The translations under genes were made by a program, and so were the position numbers. From Globodera rostochiensis (lineage: Eukaryota; Nematoda; Chromadorea; Rhabditida; Heteroderidae), in NCBI GenBank assembly GCA_018350325.1, contig JAEVLN010000032.1:62001-126000 (forward strand): a stretch of DNA of 64,000 nt, given 5' to 3'. Position 1 is the stretch's first letter. Each line of letters starts with the position of its first letter. Positions 27,421 to 36,762 of this stretch are shown here, in pieces. The notes under the pieces were generated by a model, which was not told where the DNA came from, ran no database searches, and was given only the letters and a program-made list of their open reading frames with translations.

Positions 27421-27811
27421 ACTCATACAGAGGCTGTGGCGATTTTTGTGGTCACGCCGTTAAGGGATGGCTCCAAAACATTTTTGGACTTGACGAACCC
27501 ATCGAAGGAAAGCCTTCGTTTGGTGCCGGCGACGTCATCGGCTGCGGCGTCAATTTGGCAACGCGCCAAATCATTTACACAAAAAATGGGCGGCGTTTGG
27601 GTGAGAAAGAAAAATAAATTAAACGGCATTTTATTTTTTATTAATTCATTAAATTTAATTTTGTTCACTAATTTGTTTTACAGAAACTACCGGTTTATTT
27701 GCCCATTCTGCCGCTGATTTGTTTCCATGCGTTTCGTTGTATTACGCTGGCGTTAAAATTGAAGCAAACTTTGGACCAAACTTCAAGTTCAAAATTGCCG
27801 ATGCGTTTTAG
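27421..27811 (+). pseudogene. SPRY fragment, two exons, 5' end replaced by a repeat
   Basis: Exon about 27421-27600 and exon 27684-27811 (after TTTTACAG) join in frame. They encode the C-terminal half of a SPRY domain, including [19 protein letters not shown] and a last exon with the [12 protein letters not shown] strand before TAG at 27809-27811. The start of the exon, where paralogs have [10 protein letters not shown], is replaced by the TATCCGG repeat, and residues near HAVKGW diverge from all other copies. Not expressible as it stands unless upstream exons are supplied. Confidence 0.75.
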
Positions 27812-28799
27812 AAATTGGAAACTATCGATTTGTTGTTATTTAAGGTTACGGCGGCTGATGCTTTTAACATTAACCACTTTTTATGTTTTATTGATTATAT
27901 AAACATTGTATTTTTTCTTAAATGCCAATTTGTACCGAATTGAAGCAAATTAACTCCAACGGATGGACAGTTCCAAAACGCGTTTTAAAAAAAAAAATTT
28001 TTAAAAAATCAAAGTGTCGAGAAATATATTTAAAATCCATTACTTCCCACTAATTAATCCTCTAATCATTCACACAGATCAAACTGATGAAATCGGCGGG
28101 TGGTCATCCGTCCATCGCTGTTCCAAATTTGGCACGTTTGAGCGAATCGCCGTCGGCAGAAGACATAAAAAGCACTGAATGCATTGGCACTGTTCGAATC
28201 GGCCAAAAAAGTCTTCGATCTCTCCCCGTGCCATACTTTCGCCGATTGGTGACCGATAGTATTAAAGAAAGTTATGATCCGGCGCACCAAGTTGGCACGA
28301 AACGATTTTCATATCTCATCTTTTAAGTTAAAGCTTCAACAATAAAGTTTTTGAAAAATGTTAATTTATTTGATTTTCTTAATTAACAAAATGTTTTAAA
28401 CTTGTCGGCGCCCAAGTTGACCCCACCTAAGCCAAATTTGCCGCGCCAAAACGGCACGGCACCAAACTGTCCGGTTATTTATGACGGAACTTCGGGGCAA
28501 AGAAGACCGGACTTTAATAATTGCATTAATTCTAAGCCTTTCGTTTTCGACAGGCATTAGAAAAGGCTTGTTGGATGGACTCTTTGGGGTTTCGTAAAAT
28601 GTGCCACGAAAATAGAAATTTAGAGGATGCCCAAAAGTTCCACGTCAGCCATTACCCGCTTAAAGCAGCCCCTGTCATATGCAAAGTGCAATTCAGATTT
28701 ATCGACCAATATCTCTGCTTCTGTGGCCATATACTCTGCCTAAGGGCGCTTCTTCCATACATTACATTAGCCCTAATGCTTCAACCCCCCCCCCCCCCA

Positions 28800-28990
28800 A
28801 AAAATTGGCATAAACAGGCGGCCTCAAATGCCGCGACCATTTCTGGCATATTCATTTTGGAGTAAGGCAATCTTTTCGTAAATGCCAAAGCATTCTCTCG
28901 CGTCCCCTCCACTCTCTTCGTTGGCAATGCTATTTTGAAACAAAGGTCTTCTAAGCCTGCGATTTAAGGCGTATAAAAGCGGTGGCATGC
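28800..28990 (+). promoter_or_regulatory. Candidate effector promoter: TATA box and DOG-box-like hexamers
   Basis: TATAAAAG lies at 28972-28979, about 52 bp before the start codon. ATGCCA or its complement TGGCAT occurs four times: 28806-28811, 28844-28849, 28882-28887 and 28983-28988. Chance expectation in this length is about 0.1. ATGCCA is the published DOG box enriched upstream of dorsal-gland effectors in Globodera; its meaning here is inferred. The upstream regions of the non-secreted paralogs lack the cluster. Confidence 0.6.
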
Positions 28991-29030
28991 AGCAAATAGC
29001 CATCATTCAAAACGATTTTATTACTTCAAA

Positions 29031-32000
29031 ATGCCCACTTTTCTCTTCTTGGCCGCAATTTGCTTGCTTGTGGCCGCTTCCTTTCTGTTGGAGACGGGTC
29101 AGAAAAAATGCTTTTCAAATTAAAAATTTGGCGCAATATTTCATCGCTTTCAGTGTGTGGGGTGACTAACAAAAATTTATTTAAATAAATCGAAATATTT
29201 TAATTTAAATTTTTGACTGAACGTAGAGAATTCAGATGCATCGCCAAAAAACAAAAAACTCGAAAAAGGATCATCCAGTTCTGGCAAAGCTCAATCAACA
29301 CCAGGTAAAAGTGCAAAATAGTTTATTTATTTTTTCAATTACCTATAGGAATAGGAACATTAATTATTCGCCTTAAAATTAATTTAGCTATAAATAACAA
29401 ATTTTGTAAAGTGCCAAAAGCAAACTCTTCGGCGGGGCGGACGGGCGATAGTGCGGACGTTTACTTTTTGGTGGGAGACGAAAAAGAGGCGAGTTTTGGG
29501 AATAGATTAATAATTTTGGATTTATTTATGCTTAAATTCTTTTTTTTCTAATTTTTTTGTTTGAATTCGAAGCTTTTGCCGGCACATAAAGCGATTATGG
29601 AGAAAGCCTCCGACGTTTTTGTGGCAATGTTTCGTTTTGACGAGGCAAATGCAAAGGCCGCCGCTGCCGCTGGGACCGGTGCGGAAAATTTATTTAATTT
29701 TTTTGAAAATAATTTTTAGGCCCTTCGGAAGAGATTAAGCCCGTGGAAGTGCCAGACGAGGAGGTGGGCGTGTTCAAGGCGATGTTAGCCTTCATTTACG
29801 CCAAAGATTTGAGTGGACTGAACGAAGAAAATGCAATTTCTGTGCTTTATGCGGGTGAATTTTATGAAAGTGAACCGCTAATTCCTTTTTTTGCAATTTA
29901 ACTTGAAATATAATTATGGTGAAATTTATTAAAAATTACCTTAGAAAATTTCAAATACAAAAATGTTTTTAATGCATTTAATTGTCTTTTAGCCGACAAA
30001 TATAATCTTCCTGCGCTTGTCAATTCGTGTTTGAACTTCATATGGAAGCTGAATGTTTTTTTCGCATTTGAACAGGCTCGCTTTTTTAGAGAAAAGGTGA
30101 GGAATGTTTTTTTCTATCTGTCAGACAAAATTATAATAATTTGATATTTTGGTGTTAATTATCTGAAAAAATAATTTCAATAACCGGTTTAAATATTATA
30201 AAGGCTTCAATTAAATTTGTTGTCTTATTCTTTTTTGAGGCTGGGAAGGCAATAGAAGTATTTGGGGTGCTTTGCAGATTTTCCGAGCAAATATAAACTG
30301 GTTTAAGCCCAAATGTTAAGTATTATTTAATTTACATTTTCAATTTTTATTTTGGAACAGTAAGAATAGGCAAAATGTTAGCCCCGGGTGGGACTCGAAC
30401 CCACGTCCTCCACCCAATCCGTGGGCAGCTCTTCCAACTGAGCTACCGGGGCGTCCCATTTGCCTGCTTCTTTATGGATGAACTTTTTTCCCCGCCATAG
30501 GCGTTTAACCGTTCGCTTCCAACCAGCGGAACACTCAAATCCTTACAGGACTTTGCGCGTCGGTGTTTGGATTACATCGATGAGAACGCGCAAACTTTGA
30601 TCCTCTCGGAAGAGTTTTTGCAAATTGATCAGCAATTATTGTGTGAGATTCTGGGCCGTGACGAGTTGATGATCAACGAAGAAATTGCAATTTGGAATGC
30701 CGTAAATATAAAAAATAATAAAACAAATTAAAATGATTTTAACTTTTTTTAAAATTAATATTTATTATTTCGTTTAAAATAATTAGGCACTTCGCTGGGC
30801 GGACGAAAAATGCCATCAAAATGGGGAAGAGCCTTCGGCGGAGAATAGACGCGCAATGCTCGGCCCGGCACTTTTCAAAATTCGTTTTCCCCTCATTTCA
30901 CAAGATGACTTTTCTGAGAATATTGGTTGGCACCTTTTTCGGGACCTTTCATTTCTTTTGGATTTAAAATATTTTGACAGTTCCGTCCGGTGTGTTGACG
31001 GATGCCGAAAAGCTCAGCATTTTGCTGCACAATTTGCATCCGGGCCGCGCTCTGCCCGAGCAGTACCAGCTGCAATTCCCAACTAATGTGCGTGCCACCA
31101 AATCGGGTAGGCTAAAGAGAGGACTTGTACATTTTCTACAACTTTTGTGCCATTCTTTTTCCGAAAAAACAGATTTTAGGTTTTTGAACATGTTGAAAGC
31201 ATAAATAACGTTGAAAGGGATTTAGAAAAAACAAAATTAAAAAAATATTCCTAGGTTAATGCATATAAAAAGTGGCACTTTTTGAAGTTTTCTTAGGACT
31301 AACCCTTCAAAATCGATGGGATTCCGCTGCATGCCACGACCAACTCGCGCTCATCGGGCCCAATGGATTGATTGTCCAACATACTGGAGAGTATTCGGGT
31401 AAATCTTTATTCTGTTAAAGTGATTTGATTAAAAAGTATGTAAAAATTCACAACATTTTTTAATTAACAAACTATTCAGGGCATCGCTCTGTGCTCGCTG
31501 AACGGCCAATTCCAAAAGAGAATTTAGGAATTTTCTACTACGAAACGAAAATTTTAGTGAAAAACGAGTAAGTTAAATAAATAAATATTTTAACTTCAAA
31601 ATGTTAGAAGCATTTTCCTATAAAATTATATTTAGCATTTTTTCCATTGGGCTCGCGGCCAAACAAATGTCATTGGAGAAATTCGTTGGACTTGACGAAG
31701 GCTCTTACGCATACGCAAGCTACGGAACTTTTTGGGGTCACGAGGCTGAGGGATGTTCCCACTTCAATGAACCTCCTTTCAACTGGGGAAAGCCCAAAAT
31801 CGGCGTCGGTGACGTCATCGGATGCGGCGTCAATTTGGCGTCTCGCCAAATCATTTACACAAAAAATGGACGGCGTTTGGGTAAGAAAAAAAAGAATTGA
31901 AATTAAGGATGAACTACATATAGTAAACGCCCCACTCCAAAAGGGCATACCTAAATGATATACCGGTCGCTTTGTCTCAACGAGCTAAGACCGGGAAAAT

Positions 32001-32272
32001 TGGTCTTAATAGTAAGTTGCGGAAATGCGTTTAAACCAGTTTTTGAACCATTGACCAAAATGGATATTTTTGACCTAAATTAAAGGGCAATTTCATTTCG
32101 AGAAAACGCCAAATTTGTGCAATTTATTGTTTTATTATATTTGTTTGTTTTTGCAGAAACTACCGGTTTGCTTGTTGATCCTGCCGCCGAATTGTTTCCG
32201 TGCGTTTCGTTGTTTCATCCGGGCGACAAAATTGAAGCCAACTTTGGGCCGAAATTTGAATTCAAATTCTGA
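29031..32272 (+). CDS. Putatively secreted BTB-BACK-SPRY protein, 13 exons
   Basis: Exons: 29031-29097, 29236-29304, 29412-29488, 29573-29678, 29720-29854, 29993-30096, 30549-30701, 30787-30925, 30981-31106, 31297-31398, 31480-31567, 31636-31880, 32157-32272. They splice in frame to 508 residues and TGA. Residues 4-20 ([17 protein letters not shown]) form a signal-peptide-like core. Residues 23-60 are a Lys/Ser linker, about 61-165 a BTB domain ([16 protein letters not shown]), about 187-285 BACK ([27 protein letters not shown]), and about 326-506 SPRY ([28 protein letters not shown]). BTB-BACK proteins usually bridge CUL3 to substrates, and SPRY would be the client-binding part. Intron 3 is GC-AG (GAG|GCGAGT). 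With a signal peptide the likely site of action is outside the nematode, in the host; that is inference. If the first two exons are not used, the protein lacks a good ATG before the BTB domain. Confidence 0.82.
30356..30548. other. 193-bp segment at a splice acceptor, absent from paralogs
   Basis: Paralogs run TTTTGG directly into GACTTTGC, the BACK exon. Here TTTTGG (30350-30355) is followed by 193 bp that ends TCCTTACAG, and then GAC. The segment holds a tRNA-like sequence on the minus strand and supplies the only canonical acceptor for this exon in the family. No terminal repeat or clear target duplication is visible. Confidence 0.7.
30381..30452 (-). tRNA. tRNA-like sequence or tRNA pseudogene
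   Basis: 72 nt on the minus strand. The acceptor arms GCCCCGG/CCGGGGC pair perfectly, the D arm is GCTC/GAGC, the A box is TAGCTCAGTTGG, and the T arm GTGGG TTCGAGT CCCAC pairs perfectly. The anticodon arm is poor: the 7-nt loop does not have T at position 33 in any good alignment, so no anticodon can be assigned. It sits inside an intron of the BTB gene, antisense to it. Either a degenerate tRNA or the head of a tRNA-derived element. Confidence 0.6.
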
Positions 32273-32574
32273 TCTTAATGGCTAATTAGTCATATGAATG
32301 ACACCCACCCGATCACCACAATGCTTACCAAAAAAGCTGGCGGTGCTTAAATTTGTTTTAAAAAGATGTTTTTTACGAGTTAGCTAAGAAAGTTGGATTT
32401 TTTCAGGGATTCGTTTGCGAAGATTGTTTTGTCCAAAAATTGAGCATTTTTTACAAATTTTCTTAGTTTCAATTCATAAAATTAAATTAAAACAAATATA
32501 CAGTTTTAAAATGTGTGGAACGGGCACAAAAGTTATTGCAAAAAAAAAACGGTCCAAATTTCTATATATGTTAT

Positions 32575-32991
32575 TAGGGTTGGACAAAAACGGGTATCCG
32601 GAACCGGGACCGGTATCCGGGTGTTTTGGGCAAATTATCCGGGACCGGTACCGGGTGTCCAGGATCCGGGATACCCGGTATCCGGGGGTTGGATCCGGGC
32701 GGGTTAAGCACCCCTAATGGTGGTATTTTTAGAGATTTTTTTTTGATGGTGTTAGTATATAACAAATGCAAAAATTCTAAAAAGTTTATCGAAAATCTAA
32801 TTTCGAACTTTCCTTAGTGAAATTTGATTTTTTATCAAATTTTAATTAATATTTTCTAAAATTGAAAATTATCCGGTATCCGGACGGATATCCGGCTGTA
32901 AATTACTACCCGGTACCGGTATCCGGGTGTCGAGGAACCGGTGGAACCGCTATCCGGGGGACCCGGATAATATCCGGTCTTGCCAACCCTA
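32575..32991 (+). mobile_element. Small non-autonomous element with TATCCGG subterminal arrays
   Basis: Starts TAGGGTTGGACAAAAACGGG and ends TCTTGCCAACCCTA, giving TAGGGTTGG inverted ends. Both ends carry arrays of GGTATCCGG-type motifs in opposite orientation, with an AT-rich middle. AGCACCCCTAATGGTGG inside recurs in other motif-array elements here. No target duplication is clear. Size and ends suggest a hAT-like non-autonomous element. Confidence 0.6.
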
Positions 32992-33368
32992 GTTAAAACC
33001 TGAAAATCCGCCCTATAATAGGGTTTTTTTTTAAATTTGAGTTTTCACAATTCAATTTTTGCTTTTTTTCAGCTACCAACTGAATTAACGGCCATTCGGA
33101 TAACCTGAAGTTGTGAGACTTAATTATTTGTTCGATTTTTTTATTGTTGTTCCATTATCTTTTGGCATTTACAAATCATTACCATATTTTATGACAAGAA
33201 TGTTTAGGGCATGACATTATATAGGCTGCGAAAATGAGGTCGACTCTCGCACAATGAGATTTAATTAATCGAATGGGCGCTTTTGCTTAAAAATAACTTA
33301 GCCTTTTTTCCGACATTTTCTAATTTATATTTTGAAAATTCCGTTCTCAACTTATTAATTGGGGGCAT

Positions 33369-33378
33369 NNNNNNNNNN
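33369..33378. other. Assembly gap (10 N)
   Basis: Ten unknown bases about 110 bp beyond the stop codon of the coiled-coil gene; it does not interrupt a coding exon. Confidence 1.
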
Positions 33379-33486
33379 CCGCGCACTCCCTTTGAATCCC
33401 TTCATTCTTCCTTAAGCTGATTGAAGAAAATGTAAAAATATTTTAAGACTTTGAGGGGCCGACGACAGCGCCGAGAATTGAAGAGT

Positions 33487-35638
33487 TTAAAAACATATTT
33501 GGTTCAACAAAAACTTTGTGTGCGTCTCCTTCAGCTCCAATTCCAGCTGTTCGACTCGTTCACTCAATGCGGCAACCAATTGTTGCTGAAGATGTTGTTG
33601 TTGTTCCATTCCGATGACCTTTGACTGCAGAACATTCTCCGCCAACTTTATGGCAGATGGAAAAAAGACGGAAATCCGGATGACAAGTTGGCCGCGCTGG
33701 ACACTGGGCACCACCAACACAATGAGAACGAAGAAGAAGAGAAGAATGAGCAGGGAAAGAAGGAAATCACGAGGAGGAGCGCCGTGGGGGGTGTGACTGA
33801 AAAATAAATAATACAATAAAAAATAGCTTTAAAAAGAAAGAAGTTGGAGTGAGAGAGAAAGAGGGTAAAAAAGGAAGAAAAAGAGGAGAAAAGAGAAGAA
33901 AATAAGAAAGCGAGAGAGAGAGAGAAAGGGAGAGTTAAGAGAGCGAGAGGAGGAGAGAGATGAAGAAAGACCCCCCACCCCATCCCTCAAATCAGGTCAA
34001 ATCAGGCATGGGAGGACCATTTGATCATCCTCTTCAACCCCTCTCCCCACCTGTTGTTGTTGTTGTTCTGCTGCTGGTGCTGCACCGCCAACTCCGGCTC
34101 CTCCATGTTGTTCTGTTGCTGGTGTTGCTCCAGCTGCGCTTTGTATATTTCTTCTTTCATTTTTTGCTGCTGCACCGCCAACTCTAGCTCTTCCACTAAA
34201 GACATTCCGCCAAAATTTCCAACCTCCGGACCATTAGACAACAGCTTGCCCGACCGCGCATTGCCAACACTGTCCTGCTGATCCTGATCAGAGAAATTTC
34301 GCGAGTCACGTCCTTCCACGACGTTGGCATCTGCCGAGAACAGGGGAAGTTTGACTTGTTTCATTAAGAATTCAAACTCGCCAAAAAATTGACATGCCGG
34401 AGGGGGTGGGTGGTTAAAAAAATGCATTCTTTAAAGTTGGAATCTTTTTTTGTGTTTAAAATGTTTTGGAGGCTAACAAAAATTTCAAATTTTTGACCCG
34501 ACTCCGTGCCGGGGAAAGAAACTTGAGCCCGCTTAATTAACATTCTCGGTTTCCACCAAATCTTTGGATTTTCCCTTCTCTCCACAGAAAAAGAAGGCTC
34601 AAAATTTTGAAAAAACACCCGGGCCTAGATTTTCTAGCTCAACTAGACTCGGGCCGGGTCAATAAACCAGGATAGCGCGGCTTTTTTTTCTAAAATCACC
34701 CGGATCCGGACTACCGGGCTCAGCTTAATCCGGGCCCGAGTCGTCCCGAAGCCCACTCAAAAGTGTCCAAAAGTGTTTCGAATCCCCTGCACATCTTCGG
34801 CTAAGCCTAAGCTTGGTCTAAGCTAAGCTTAGTTCGGTCCGGTAGCCTCCAGTTTCTATTAAATCGTCAAAAATTCGCAAAAAACAAAAATTTGCAACGC
34901 AAACGAACGAACCCCCACCTTCATCGTCCAACCGATGAGAGGAGCTGGAAGAGTCGAGAGTAAAGGTATTTTTGTCGGCGGCAACGCCTACGGAATGCAT
35001 CAGAGAAGTGAACCCGGCGCCCGACGACGATGAACGGGAGGAAGACGAAGACGTACTGGCACTGGAAGGAGTCTGAAATTAGACAAAAATTTTCACTAAA
35101 AAAATTGCAGAATTTTATTCCTAGAAATCCTATCACAAGCAAAAAAAAATCAGCAAAATTCAAAGGGTTTTAGACCAATTTTCATAGAAAATTCCCTCAA
35201 AAATTCAATTCTCTCAAAATTTTGGATTTTTATGTCCTGGAATCAACCTGGTTAACATGCGGGTCCCGACCCCGGCTTTCACGATCCCGGTCCCGGTTTT
35301 TACCAAAAATCCCGATCCCGGCCAACTCTACTTTAAGTAAAGTAGGCCGAGACTGGGACTGATACTGAAGTCTCCAATTTTGGGACTGAATTTCCCCCTT
35401 ATAAAATCCTGGGTTTCCCAAAAATCCTGGTCTCGGCTAACTCTACCTTAAAAGCGTTGTCTCTTTTCAGCACTCTGATTTCCTCTTCAGTCGCGTCAAT
35501 TTGCTTCAACCGTTCGTCGTCCTCGTCACAATATTGGGCGTTGATCTCCTCCAATTGCTTACACTTCCGTTGCAAACACAAAATACGGTTGTTAAGCTGC
35601 TGCTGCTCTTCTTGCGCATTCTCAAAATTTGTGTCCAT
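33487..35638 (-). CDS. Coiled-coil protein with one membrane segment, four exons
   Basis: Exons in transcription order: 35447-35638, 34919-35072, 34051-34330, 33487-33796. All joins are GT-AG and in frame, giving 311 residues and TAA. Residues 1-64 are a charged heptad-rich coiled coil beginning MDTNFENAQEEQQQL. Residues 65-115 are a Ser-rich linker. The third exon is acidic and Gln/Asn-rich. The last exon starts with HTPHGAPPRDF, then a strongly hydrophobic segment (LLSLLILLFFFVLIVLVV), then a second coiled coil near the C terminus (LVAALSERVEQLELELKE). The layout suggests a membrane-anchored scaffold or tether, but I do not recognise the family. Introns 1 and 2 contain motif-reiterating repeats (CCCGATCCCGG, CGGGCC). 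The frame across four exons makes a real gene likely. Confidence 0.7.
34625..34835 (-). repeat. CCGGGCTC/CTAAGCTTAG motif repeats in intron
   Basis: Reiterated CGGGCC, CCCGGATCCGG and AAGCCTAAGCTTGG motifs inside intron 2 of the coiled-coil gene. It resembles the motif-array elements elsewhere; ends not resolved. Confidence 0.5.
35255..35450 (-). repeat. CCCGATCCCGG motif repeat in intron
   Basis: Reiteration of TCCCGG(T/C) with GGCCAACTCTACTTTAAG, and a second copy GGCTAACTCTACCTTAAAAG at 35436-35455 that overlaps the donor of exon 1 of the coiled-coil gene. The motif GGTAGAGTTAGCC thus forms the splice donor itself. Confidence 0.5.
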
Positions 35639-35754
35639 AATTACAAAAAATAAAATTGAAAATTGGCTGAAAACAAATCGGGGAGAATTTTAGGTGAAAA
35701 TGGCCCCCTCCAAAAAAACTCCCCCTGTCCGCTACTATAACAATTATCGAATCA

Positions 35755-36132
35755 AGAAACGTTGTAAAATATTATATTTTGAGAAGCATTTTGTCGTAAG
35801 CTATTTTGGTTTCTCGTGCCTATTTTAGGCATCTGAAGATTTTTTGGTCTATTTTAATATTTTTCAAAAATTTCTCCAGAAAAAACTTTTTTTTGCATAA
35901 AATGCGCTTAAAGATCTGCAGGATTTGAAGGATTAATCCTGCAGGATCCGGTCCAGCAAAAAAATTGAATTTCAATGATCAGCAAAGTTGATTTTGCCGC
36001 ACTCTACTTTTTTTTGTATGAAGAATCTTCGTCAAAAATGACGAAATAGGCACAAAAAATTCTCAGATGCCTAAAATGGGCACGAGCGGAATTTGCCTAA
36101 AAGTCTTCACACAATTTGACGTTTCTCGCACC
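35755..36132. mobile_element. Inverted-repeat element (MITE-like)
   Basis: The left arm 35755-35870 (GAAACGTTGT, CTCGTGCCTATTTTAGGC, ATCTGAAGATTTTTTGG) is matched in reverse complement by 36035-36132 (TTTCGTCAT side, CAGATGCCTAAAATGGGC, GACGTTTCTC). The middle holds the palindrome-rich CTGCAGG/CCTGCAGG region at 35918-35946. No target duplication was confirmed. Confidence 0.6.
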
Positions 36133-36139
36133 TTTTTTA

Positions 36140-36760
36140 GTAAATTTTTGACCATCGTGCAGCTCGCGACGTTTAGGTAACTTTTGTTTGCTCCGTTAGA
36201 TTTGCATCAAACTTTACCCATCGCTAGAAAACAAAAAAATTAATTGTTTCTAAACCCGTTTTTGGTTAATGTCAGATTTTCAGAAACAGAACTAAACCCA
36301 AAACCGTTTTGATAACAGAAAACCAAACCCGTTTTTGGTTAATGTCAGATTTTCAGAAACAGAACTAAATCCAAAATGCCTTCACAATACCAAAATTTAT
36401 AGAAGGCAATTTTTTAAAGCTTTTTAAAAACGGGAGCGGTCCAGCTGTGCCGATAGGGTCCGTCGGGGGATTTTTCACAAGAATTGGCAAACTTTGTTAA
36501 GAATATTGGTTCAAAAATTATAAACATCAAAACGTCCCTTTACCCCCTATGGTTTTGTGATTTCGCTCATGATTTCTCTGTCGCCAAACCTAAATTTTGC
36601 GTTGTTAGAATCAAAATCTCGAAAAATAATATTTCTTTATTCAAGCAGATTTGCAAAAAAAAAAATCAAATCAGACAAATCTTGAAAACAACTTAAAAAC
36701 GAATGATCGGCCGCCGTTAACCCTAGACAACAAAAAATCAAAAATCGATCATTTTCCAAT
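36140..36760. other. Intergenic, one local direct repeat, no gene
   Basis: 36253-36297 and 36327-36371 repeat AACCCGTTTTTGGTTAATG and the following CAGATTTTCAGAAACAG. A degenerate GATA-loop hairpin copy lies at 36441-36466. The 70-codon frame near 36484 is AT-rich and unrecognised. Confidence 0.5.
36441..36466 (+). repeat. GATA-loop hairpin repeat, degenerate copy 4
   Basis: CAGCTGTGCC GATA GGGTCCGTCG keeps the loop and outer shape. It is followed by GCAAACTTTGTTAAGAA, matching the downstream flank of other plus-oriented copies. Confidence 0.6.
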
Positions 36761-36762
36761 TT

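Larger units (their letters stand above)
28104..32272 (+). repeat. Direct segmental duplication, left copy
   Basis: Matches 53465-57540 in the same orientation about 25 kb away, from a block beginning CATCCGTCC through promoter, exons and introns to the SPRY stop codon. The left copy lacks about 110 bp present at 53669-53785. Its intron 6 carries a 193-bp segment (30356-30548) absent from the right copy. The right copy has an inserted 51-bp tandem repeat at its exon 6. Confidence 0.85.

Noticed and set aside
28987..29169. A separate 60-codon gene at the leader of the first secreted copy
   Set aside because: It is another frame over the leader exon and its intron; the duplicated copy conserves the frame that splices to the linker exon instead.
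30381..30452. Functional tRNA gene with an assigned amino acid
   Set aside because: Acceptor, D and T arms are good, but the anticodon arm has no normal loop, so no identity can be given.
33614..34281. Plus-strand frames rich in Leu, Val, Cys and Ser
   Set aside because: Antisense of the Gln/Asn-rich and Ser-rich exons of the minus-strand coiled-coil gene.
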